Position numbers and translations under genes: made by a program | Notes under the pieces: model-generated | Database searches by the model: none | Told to the model about the DNA's origin: nothing | The model's input: only the letters and a program-made list of their open reading frames with translations | Shown: piece after piece, positions 54,287-60,564 of the stretch | Position numbering within the stretch: the stretch's first letter is position 1 | Layout of the letters: every line of letters begins with the position of its first letter | Source of the DNA: Sphingosinithalassobacter tenebrarum | GTDB taxonomy: Bacteria; Pseudomonadota; Alphaproteobacteria; Sphingomonadales; Sphingomonadaceae | Assembly: GCF_011057975.1 (NCBI RefSeq) | Contig: NZ_CP049109.1 | Span: 930,001-994,000, forward strand | DNA length: 64,000 bases | Direction of reading: 5' to 3'

Positions 54287-55043
54287 CCCCGCCGAAACTA
54301 TCCCCGATATCCACGTTATCAACAGGCTCGAGGCGCCATTTTTGCCTTTGCGCGACTCGAAACGCGTGACAAGCTTCCTTCCATAGAGAGGCGATGGAGC
54401 GGCGGGAAACCAAAGCGAAATCAAATCTTTAGCCGGATATCGGTGGATCGTGGTGCCATCTGGAAACCCTTTCCAACGCTATTCGAGGACGCTGCCGAAG
54501 GGCGGCGCCGGAAGCTGCATGGCCGCGTGAGCGGAGAGGCAGCGAAAGGCCCGACCGAACGCCGTCCGAACCGTTCCGCGATGCGCCTTGCGTGCGGCGC
54601 GGAACAGGTCGCCAACGCCGCGCCGCCGGGCCTTCGGGCAGGGCGGAACGGGGGAAGCGACTGGCCCGGAGGCTGTTCGCGCGGCAACCGGGTGGTCGGG
54701 AAACCGCACTGCATGCCTTCGGGCATGCCGGGCGGGACACCGACCGGCTTCGGAAACCGCTTCGGCGGGAGCCGAAGAGGCCGCCGGGTTCGGAACGCAC
54801 TGCTTTCGAGCGGTGCCGACCGACCCGACGACCGGAAGCGAAGCGCCAGTGCCTCCCCGCGGAGGCGAGGCGTGGAGCTGGCCGCCGAAACCAGGTCGCA
54901 CAGCGCCCTTCCGGGCCGCGGCCGAAGTCCGGCGACATGGGGAGGCGGCAGCGATGCCGCTTCCCCTTTTGCGTTGGGCGCCTTTTGTCTGCGCCTTTTG
55001 TCCGCGGGAGCCTGCGTCACTGGCTCCCCCGGACACCCGATGG
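54287..55043. other. GC-rich gene-free stretch with many UUCG-type hairpins
   Basis: No convincing gene. All six frames are nearly stop-free because the sequence is GC-rich, and their translations look like noise (Arg/Gly/Pro-rich with no motif). Instead, hairpins are dense. Examples are GCATGCC-TTCG-GGCATGC at 54711-54728, GTTCCGCG / CGCGGAAC at 54573-54605, GCCTCC-CCGC-GGAGGC at 54851-54866, and a UUCG hairpin near 54798-54816. A 13-base direct repeat beginning GCGCCTTTTGTC occurs twice near 54977-55003. The stretch could be a structured RNA or a fossil repeat; strand unknown. Confidence 0.4.
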
Positions 55044-55952
55044 TCAGGGGACGAGACTGTCGGTTCCCCGCACCGCGACCATCCAGCTGTAAACGCTCTC
55101 GGCGACATAGGCGCGGAACTGCGAGCCGTCGGCAACCACTTCCTCGGCATAGCCGACACAGGGCGCGCCATAGCCGATCAGCAGCTGGCGCAGCCGCGTT
55201 TCGGTTTCCGATCCCGGTTCGGTCTGCAGCATCATCTGCCCGTATTCGGGGCGGATCTGCACCATGCAGGCCACGCGATAGAAGAATTCGCGATCGGTGG
55301 GCGAGCGGCTCTCGCTTCGCGGAATCTCCCGGGTTTCGAACCGTTCGCGAATGACCGGGTGAAAGGTCAGGCCCCGCGACAACGTGATGTCGTCGCCATA
55401 TTTCTCGACCGCCAGTTCGAACAACGCCCCGCGATCGAAGGTGACGCGACAAAGATCACCGTTCATGCGCACCGAACGATGCCCCGTGACGGACAGCATC
55501 GAGCGCATTTCCGCCGGCAGATTGCTTTCCACGAAAATCTGGTCGGCATTCTTTGGCGGCGCGCCGGGGGCGCCTTGCGGATTGCATACGCCAAGCCAGG
55601 GTGAGGGGCGGACCACCGTGTCCAGCCCGCCATAGCATCCCGAATGGGTGCGGATGAACCGGTGCAGCGCGCGCTGGCCGGCGATCCGGTTCACCGGCGT
55701 GTCGAGGATGGTGCGCAGCTCGTCCGGTTCGGGCAGCTCGGTGCAGCGGATGAACCGCGCCGATTCCGACGCGGCCGTCCGGCTCGTCTGGGCGAGATTG
55801 GTGTCCGGCTTGGTCTGGGTGGGCAGGTCCTCGGCGGATTCCAGATCGCCCAGGACGACGATTTCCTCCGATTCCACCTGCGCCGCCGCGGGCGTGGCCG
55901 CGAAGGCGCCGATTGCCGTCAGTGCGGTAAGGCAAAAGCGAAACACGATCAT
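55044..55952 (-). CDS. secreted protein of unknown function
   Basis: A 302-residue protein with a signal peptide (FCLTALTAIGAFAATPAAAQ). The mature part has no recognised domain; it contains several Cys (RFIRCTELPEP, GCYGGLDT, GVCNPQGAP, DLCRVTFD, ACMVQIRPE, APCVGYAEE) that could form three disulfides in the periplasm. ATG 55952 is chosen at the signal peptide; the open frame extends upstream to 56084 without signal. The type looks sphingomonad-specific but I cannot name it. Confidence 0.65.
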   Translation of the reverse strand: MIVFRFCLTALTAIGAFAATPAAAQVESEEIVVLGDLESAEDLPTQTKPDTNLAQTSRTAASESARFIRCTELPEPDELRTILDTPVNRIAGQRALHRFIRTHSGCYGGLDTVVRPSPWLGVCNPQGAPGAPPKNADQIFVESNLPAEMRSMLSVTGHRSVRMNGDLCRVTFDRGALFELAVEKYGDDITLSRGLTFHPVIRERFETREIPRSESRSPTDREFFYRVACMVQIRPEYGQMMLQTEPGSETETRLRQLLIGYGAPCVGYAEEVVADGSQFRAYVAESVYSWMVAVRGTDSLVP

Positions 55953-56102
55953 GAACAGTCTCCCCCTGATGAGACGCCGCCTTGGCATACCCGCGTCCGG
56001 GCTGTTCGCCCTTTCTCCGTTAACCTGGATTAGCGGGAGATGAACAACTGGCGATGCATCGGGGAGACTTCCCAGCTTCATCAAGGATTTGCGGCGGCGC
56101 GC

Positions 56103-56420
56103 TCAACTGCGCTCGGTGCGTTGGCGCCAGTGCAGGTGCCGTTGGCGCGCCAAGCGGGACGGGGGCCCCTGAACGCCGAGCGGCCGTTCGGCATGCCGCA
56201 TGCGATTGCGCGTCCGCCGGAAGCTGTGGAACATGCTGCGCGCCCGCACGCCGGCAAAACCGCCGACCAGGAGGCACAGCGCCAGCACCATCGCGAAATC
56301 GCTGCTCGGCGCGTCCAGCCAGAGCCGCCCCGCCAGCACCGCCAGCGCCGCCGTCAGTATGAAATACCCCGTGAATTCGAGCGCCTGTATCAGATAGAAT
56401 CGCAACAACGGATTGTGCAT
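56103..56420 (-). CDS. small two-helix membrane protein, function unknown
   Basis: A 105-residue protein: FYLIQALEFTGYFILTAALA near the start as TM1 and FAMVLALCLLVGGFAGV as TM2, followed by a basic tail (RSMFHSFRRTRNRMRHAER). The start ATG 56420 places the first helix close to the N terminus. No family is recognised. The natural codon use and the helix pattern argue for a real gene, but the Arg-rich C-terminal half may be over-extended. Confidence 0.5.
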   Translation of the reverse strand: MHNPLLRFYLIQALEFTGYFILTAALAVLAGRLWLDAPSSDFAMVLALCLLVGGFAGVRARSMFHSFRRTRNRMRHAERPLGVQGPPSRLARQRHLHWRQRTERS

Positions 56421-57106
56421 CGATCCCTCGTTTCGCTCATTCGGGGGGCAATGCCTGCCGTGCCGCATCCCCCCGGCATGTGACTGCCCCCCGGTCTAGA
56501 CCGGCGTTGGTTGCCGATTGCTTATCAGCGGCGGAACGGCCGCCGAAAAAGCGGGCGCGCGGCGAAAGGAGACAAAAGAGACACCACGTCCCCCATCCTT
56601 TCCCCTCCGCCGCGGTGCCGGCGCGTTCGTGCAGGGACGTGCGGTAGCATGCAGCGGGGGGGGGGCCGGTGGCCGTCGTGACCTGACGCGCGTGCGCCTG
56701 CGCGCGCACAAGCGCGCGAAAACGGCGGGGCGAAGTCGGGCATGGGCGTCCTCCGGGCGCTTTGGGGGACTCGCTCCATATGCCGCGACGGGGCCTGTAG
56801 GACAGCGCTGATTTCGCCTCACGCAAAGGCGCGAAGCAAAAGGGGGCCACTCACAAAGCCACAAAGCCACAAAGCCACGAAGGCGGCGGTGCCAATTCGC
56901 CGCGAAGCGGCATCAAATCCGCCGTGATGAACCGCTGGAACGCATGGGCGGGGCGGACCGCGTCGATCAAAATCCCTTCGCGCTTTGCGCGCGCAACTCT
57001 CTTTCCGCTTACGAAACGACGTCCGGCGACGGGCATGGGGACGAACCACGCCAGGGCATCCGCCGGGCACATGCAGCGCTGCCCGGCGGGCAGGCGTCGC
57101 GCGGGA
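56421..57106. other. gene-poor region with G10 tract and 8-bp tandem repeat
   Basis: I see no convincing gene. Open frames cross it on both strands but read as Arg/Pro/Ala-rich noise. Notable are a run of ten G (56656-56665) and a tandem repeat of CACAAAGC (three perfect units at 56852-56875, a degenerate fourth to 56883). Confidence 0.5.
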
Positions 57107-57295
57107 TCAGCCTGCGGCCTTGGCCGCTTCGTTGCGCGCGCGCTGGGTGGCGACGCGTTCGGATCGGGTGGCCATCGCCTCCCATGCCGCCTGCGATCGC
57201 AAGTGGCGGTCGCGGACATTGGCGAGATCGCTCTGCGCGGCGAGCGCGGCTTCGGCGTCGGCGCGGGCGCGGAAGGTTTCGGCTTCGGTGGTCAT
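57107..57295 (-). CDS. small hypothetical helical protein
   Basis: A 62-residue, highly charged, almost entirely helical protein (ETFRARADAEAALAAQSDLA, RHLRSQAAWEAMATRSERVA) ending in NEAAKAAG. The start ATG 57295 follows an upstream GGAAGG-type site. No known domain; it resembles short coiled-coil proteins found beside csp genes in sphingomonads, from memory. The cspA terminator separates it from the cspA transcript. Confidence 0.55.
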   Translation of the reverse strand: MTTEAETFRARADAEAALAAQSDLANVRDRHLRSQAAWEAMATRSERVATQRARNEAAKAAG

Positions 57296-57322
57296 TGCGG
57301 GGGCCTTCCGGTTGGGAGAATC

Positions 57323-57352
57323 AAAAACGGCGGCGCCGATGGGGCGCCGCCG
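57323..57352 (-). terminator. intrinsic terminator of the cold-shock gene
   Basis: A 10-bp stem CGGCGGCGCC / GGCGCCGCCG with a GATGG loop, followed on the minus strand by TTTTT. It begins 11 bases after the csp stop. Confidence 0.93.
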
Positions 57353-57363
57353 CAAATGCCGGA

Positions 57364-57576
57364 TTATTCGGCCGGTTCGAGGTTGCACGCGGCCATCTTG
57401 CCGCGCTTGTCCTGCTCCAGGTCATAGGAGACGCGCTGATCCTGCTGCAGCGTCACCATGCCGGCGCGCTCGACCGCGCTGATATGGACGAAGGCGTCAT
57501 TGCCGCCGCCATCGGGCGCGATGAAGCCATAGCCCTTGTCGGCATTGAAGAATTTTACGGTTCCGGTGGTGCTCAT
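57364..57576 (-). CDS. cspA: cold-shock protein (CspA family)
   Basis: A 70-residue single cold-shock domain. RNP1 is KGYGFIAPDG near residues 14-23, and RNP2 is DAFVHISAVE near 27-36. The start STTGTVKFFNADKG is standard. It binds single-stranded RNA and DNA as an RNA chaperone. A long 5' region (57577-57767) without genes could hold the temperature-responsive leader common to csp genes, and a strong terminator follows. Confidence 0.96.
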   Translation of the reverse strand: MSTTGTVKFFNADKGYGFIAPDGGGNDAFVHISAVERAGMVTLQQDQRVSYDLEQDKRGKMAACNLEPAE

Positions 57577-57767
57577 AAGTCATTCCTTCTGTTGTCGGCG
57601 CGCCCCGTGCGGGCGGACCTCGCGCTTCAGGGGGCAGGGATAGAAGGAACGCGGAGCCGCAAAGCACCGAAGACCGACGATATGCGGCTGTAGCGAGGGT
57701 TATGTGGGGTGTGGGTGTGGGAATTGCAAATTAGGAGCGTGCGTTGGGGGGCAGATCGTCGCCGGAA

Positions 57768-57986
57768 TTACCAGCGAAAGCCCCTGGCAGCGGCAAGGCG
57801 ATTGATTTCGGCGAGCAGCGCGCGCTTGCTTTCGGTACGCCGCGCGCCGCTGTTGCGCGGCACGTCGAGCGGCTGGCCGACTTCCGCCTCTATTTCGGCA
57901 CGCCGACGCGCGAGTTCGCGGCCATAGGCGGCCATGTCGAGCCGCCGGCCGGGCCAGTCGTCAGTCTTCGAGGTCTTCGACGCCAT
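57768..57986 (-). CDS. small hypothetical protein
   Basis: A 72-residue protein, basic, with ASKTSKTDDWPGRRLDMAAY at the N terminus and helices GRELARRRAEIEAEVG and ESKRALLAEINRLAAARGF. ATG 57986 is taken as start. An upstream frame to 58334 lacks sense and would overlap the HTH gene. I do not recognise a family, but the pattern looks conserved. Confidence 0.55.
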   Translation of the reverse strand: MASKTSKTDDWPGRRLDMAAYGRELARRRAEIEAEVGQPLDVPRNSGARRTESKRALLAEINRLAAARGFRW

Positions 57987-58204
57987 AGTCGCCCACGCTT
58001 TCGGTGCTGATACGCGCATCAAGACTAGGCGCGATCGAGCGCGAGCGGAAGCTGGTAGAGAATCCGCGCTTGTTCGAGCATTCTGGGCGCGGTGCCGCTG
58101 GCCTATCGGCGGGGGCACGCGAAACTTAGGTAAGCATTTACGAAACTCAGCCTGCGCTTCGGAACTTGGGCTTAGACTCTCGGACTCGCAAGTGAGGTGA
58201 GGCT

Positions 58205-58220
58205 CTGGTAAAGATACCAG
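58205..58220 (+). promoter_or_regulatory. inverted repeat abutting the HTH mini-gene start
   Basis: A perfect inverted repeat CTGGTA-AAGA-TACCAG ends one base before ATG 58221. It is a possible operator or translation-blocking hairpin for the small HTH protein. Confidence 0.5.
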
Positions 58221-58409
58221 ATGCCCACTCCCGCAGCAAAGATGACCCAAGCAATCGCGGATGAGATCCGTAGATTGAAGCGAGAGGAAGGCCTCTTCAA
58301 TCATCAAATCGCCGCACGCTTGGATATCAACCAAGGCCGAGTGTCGGAAGTTCTAACTGGAAAACGTTTCCCCGAGCAAAAGCCCGTCCAGCGGTCACTA
58401 TTCGACTAG
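58221..58409 (+). CDS. small helix-turn-helix protein
   Basis: A 62-residue protein with a HTH: QAIADEIRRLKREEGLFNHQ, then IAARLDINQGRVSEVLTG, the 'any-frequent-base' helix pair seen in small phage- or plasmid-type regulators. It ends KRFPEQKPVQRSLFD. The start could be ATG 58221 or ATG 58242. Its stop codon abuts the stop of the convergent 58410 gene with no gap. An inverted repeat immediately upstream suggests self-regulation. Confidence 0.7.
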   Translation: MPTPAAKMTQAIADEIRRLKREEGLFNHQIAARLDINQGRVSEVLTGKRFPEQKPVQRSLFD

Positions 58410-58919
58410 TTAGGCCGATTTCAAAATAACAGCAGCCCATCTTGAAAACTCATCATCAAAGTTAGACTTTTCGGACTGTGATACATTGACTCTGCTTAGT
58501 ATGACTTTAACCTGATCATCTGGTTTATCTGCGAGTCGCGAGATAATTTGCTCGATCGCTTCTGGGCGACTGTCCGGCAGATCTTCTTTCAAACCGATCA
58601 AGGCAGCGAATCGCCGAATCTCAGAAGTGGTCGCAAATGCGCTTTTCGAAGCGAGGGCATTCCGAAGGGCCTCTAGGCGCTTCGTAAGCTGCTTTCTCTT
58701 TGAGAGTGCTGGCTTGTTTGTAGGTTTCGTTGCTGCCTTCGAGGTGCTCTTTTTCTTCGCTGCTTCCGCAGAAATTTCTTTTATCAGAACCAAGAGATCA
58801 GACTTAAATGATGTATCTGTAGAAGATAGAGCGCCAATAACAACTTCCCAGTCTTTCACGTCATATTTTACGAAAAGGCTGGCAATATCCTTTATCAGGC
58901 GCTGTTGCTTGGGAGTCAT
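58410..58919 (-). CDS. uncharacterised partner of the HTH-ParA ATPase
   Basis: A 169-residue protein in three parts: an N-terminal helical region (QQRLIKDIASLFVKYDVKDW), a Lys/Ser/Thr/Pro-rich linker at about 52-75, and a C-terminal helical domain (KRLEALRNALASK, SEIRRFAALIGLKED, AIEQIISRLADKPDD). No family is recognised. Its start overlaps the ParA stop by 4 bases (ATGA), so it is coupled to the ATPase. It may be a ParB-like or DNA-binding adaptor, or an effector. The local GC content is lower than in the flanks. Confidence 0.75.
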   Translation of the reverse strand: MTPKQQRLIKDIASLFVKYDVKDWEVVIGALSSTDTSFKSDLLVLIKEISAEAAKKKSTSKAATKPTNKPALSKRKQLTKRLEALRNALASKSAFATTSEIRRFAALIGLKEDLPDSRPEAIEQIISRLADKPDDQVKVILSRVNVSQSEKSNFDDEFSRWAAVILKSA

Positions 58920-59959
58920 CGGCCAATCCTTTGAAAAAACTCGGCTGCCACTTTTGAGAACTCAGACTTTTTTGCATCTCTTGCATTGTCGGTCCAGAAA
59001 ATCGGTTTGCCGCTCCGAGCACCAGCCGGATACGAGTCTGAGTGACTCACCTCGTATTTAAAGATCGGGATATTGTTATCATGCGCCAAGCGCTGAACAT
59101 ACTCTCGCGACCGGTTGTGCTCTACGCGGTCGCTTACGTCGTTGAACAAAATGCCTATAATCTCAGGAACTGGGTCGTTTCTGTGGGCGTCAGCAAAGTG
59201 TTTAAGCGACCGCACTAGTAGTGGTAGCCCTATCGTCGACAAGAACTCTGGCTTCACCGGCACCAATATATAGTCCGAGGCGAGGTAGCTAGCCCAGGTC
59301 AATATCGATTCGGTCGGCGAGCAATCAATTATGATGACATCATATCTATCCTTAACTTCGCTAACAGCATCACGCAGAACGTGCGCCTTTTCTAAGGCGA
59401 AACGCATAGTCCAGGCGAGATCAAGATTTGCTGGAATAAGATGTAGGCATGAGCCGTCATCCCACTCGTTGACGACATTAATAATCTCTCCGATATTGGG
59501 CCCCGACTTTCCCGCAGCATTCTGCCGGAATATTGACTCGATGGTCGGTTGATTCTCCGCCAGTAGAGTCTCAAACGCAGAGACGCCCAGCACATACTGG
59601 CTAAGGTTAAACTGCGGGTCCAGATCTATCAATAGAACGCGTAAATCGCGACGGATGGCTCCGTACCAGCCAAGGTTGGCGGCTAAGGTCGATTTCCCGA
59701 CCCCGCCCTTCATATTCATTATCGAGACGACAGAAGCGTGTCGGCTGACTTGTGATTCGGGCGCGGAGCTCTCTGCGGCTTGGATTGCCAAGCCCTCTGC
59801 AGCCGCCCAACTTCGGACAGCGTCTTCAGACCAAACCGGTCCGCTCTTCAAGGTCGCGATTGGATTGGGAAAATCATCACGGCGAGCGCGCCAATTCGCT
59901 ACGGCCTGCTTGCTTACCCCCAACAGCTCAGAAATTTCCGCAAGACCCAGCAGGTTCAT
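58916..59959 (-). CDS. ParA-family ATPase with N-terminal HTH
   Basis: A 347-residue protein. Residues 1-60 form a MerR/excisionase-type HTH (LAEISELLGVSKQAVANWRA); residues 75-345 are a ParA/MinD ATPase with deviant Walker A MNMKGGVGKSTLAANLG, the switch motif LLIDLDPQFNLSQYVLG and Walker B DVIIIDCSPT. Such HTH-ParA proteins partition plasmids or serve chromosomal islands. The GGAGG site 7 bases before ATG 59959 supports the start. Its partner gene follows with a 4-base overlap, and no parB homologue is visible. GC is lower than flanking genes. Confidence 0.9.
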   Translation of the reverse strand: MNLLGLAEISELLGVSKQAVANWRARRDDFPNPIATLKSGPVWSEDAVRSWAAAEGLAIQAAESSAPESQVSRHASVVSIMNMKGGVGKSTLAANLGWYGAIRRDLRVLLIDLDPQFNLSQYVLGVSAFETLLAENQPTIESIFRQNAAGKSGPNIGEIINVVNEWDDGSCLHLIPANLDLAWTMRFALEKAHVLRDAVSEVKDRYDVIIIDCSPTESILTWASYLASDYILVPVKPEFLSTIGLPLLVRSLKHFADAHRNDPVPEIIGILFNDVSDRVEHNRSREYVQRLAHDNNIPIFKYEVSHSDSYPAGARSGKPIFWTDNARDAKKSEFSKVAAEFFQRIGR

Positions 59960-59989
59960 AGGGCGACCTCCAGAATGGCACCTACGAGG

Positions 59990-60018
59990 TGTGTACGCCG
60001 TTGTCTACCCCTGTGTAC
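59990..60018 (-). promoter_or_regulatory. three operator-like repeats over the HTH-ParA promoter
   Basis: TGTGTAC (59990-59996), TGTCTAC (60002-60008) and TGTGTAC (60012-60018) are spaced 12 and 10 bases, near one helical turn. On the minus strand TTGTTG and TAGACA with a 17-base spacer give a plausible promoter, which the repeats overlap. The N-terminal HTH of the ParA protein could bind here. Confidence 0.55.
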
Positions 60019-60075
60019 GACGTGCAACAAGTCGTCGGGACTTGACCGGCGAAATGATTCGGCACATAGAAGGTG

Positions 60076-60099
60076 GTGGCCGAGGTTTCCCTCGGCCAC
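60076..60099. other. 10-bp stem-loop upstream of the ParA module
   Basis: GTGGCCGAGG and CCTCGGCCAC with a TTTC loop, perfect; followed on the plus strand by GCAAATTTT. It may be a weak terminator. The remainder of 59960-60279 holds the operator repeats and one 10-codon open frame at 60169. Confidence 0.55.
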
Positions 60100-60168
60100 G
60101 CAAATTTTCGGTTCGTCGCAGTGCCTGCAAGTCCGACGGCGAACCTCTCCAAAGGAAGGAGGTGCGTC

Positions 60169-60198
60169 ATGTGGTTCATGGCCCGGACACCGCAGTGA
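60169..60198 (+). CDS. possible 9-residue leader peptide
   Basis: ATG TGG TTC ATG GCC CGG ACA CCG CAG TGA encodes MWFMARTPQ. An unusually strong ribosome site, AAGGAAGGAGGTG, lies 4 bases upstream. It sits 81 bases before the cysteine-rich small gene. It is short enough to be chance and no attenuator is obvious. Confidence 0.25.
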   Translation: MWFMARTPQ

Positions 60199-60279
60199 AT
60201 GCCGAGGCCGGCGAGCACACGCCCGCACGGTCTCCATATAGCGACAAATCTGAAAGAGTCACTAATAAGGAGCAGCTTT

Positions 60280-60429
60280 ATGGCTCGCGTTTCACCATGG
60301 CACTCGGTCAAGCAGAGTGTCCACCACGACAACACCAACTGTAACACCGGTAACAATATCGAGTCGGAAAATCGCCGGTCGGGTACCGGCGGGAAGCCGC
60401 GGTGTGCAGAGTGCTCGCGTCTCGCTTAA
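60280..60429 (+). CDS. small cysteine-rich protein (GTGG-CxxC type)
   Basis: A 49-residue protein with the pattern HHDNTNCNTGNNI, then SGTGGKPRCAECSRLA, giving Cys-x(n)-Cys-x2-Cys plus His as a possible zinc site. I recall the pattern (HxxxxC...GNNI...GTGG...CxxC) as a widespread small protein family without known role. The AAGGAG ribosome site 8 bases before ATG 60280 is excellent; the longer in-frame ATG at 60199 is less likely. It is followed by a strong hairpin. Confidence is good for the gene, low for function. Confidence 0.75.
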   Translation: MARVSPWHSVKQSVHHDNTNCNTGNNIESENRRSGTGGKPRCAECSRLA

Positions 60430-60437
60430 GCGACGAA

Positions 60438-60465
60438 GGCTGTCGGCGTGAACACGCCGACAGCC
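60438..60465 (+). terminator. strong hairpin after the small cysteine-rich gene
   Basis: A perfect 13-bp stem GGCTGTCGGCGTG / CACGCCGACAGCC with an AA centre, 8 bases after the stop codon. No T-tract follows (GGGGCG), so it may be an RNA-stabilising or Rho-type 3' end. Confidence 0.6.
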
Positions 60466-60564
60466 GGGGCGCGCCGGATCGCGGCCGCTATGGTTCGTGA
60501 ATTTGCTGCCGTAGCTTGATGTCTCAACAATGGCGCCAGATGCGACCCTTTATTCGTCTCTCTT

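Noticed and set aside
54443..55354. Large plus-strand ORF across the hairpin-rich region and into the downstream gene
   Set aside because: All frames are open here; the translation is Arg/Gly/Pro-rich noise, and its end is antisense to a gene with a clear signal peptide.
56437..56850. 137-residue minus-strand ORF across the G10 tract
   Set aside because: No motif, no ribosome site, composition like random GC-rich DNA.
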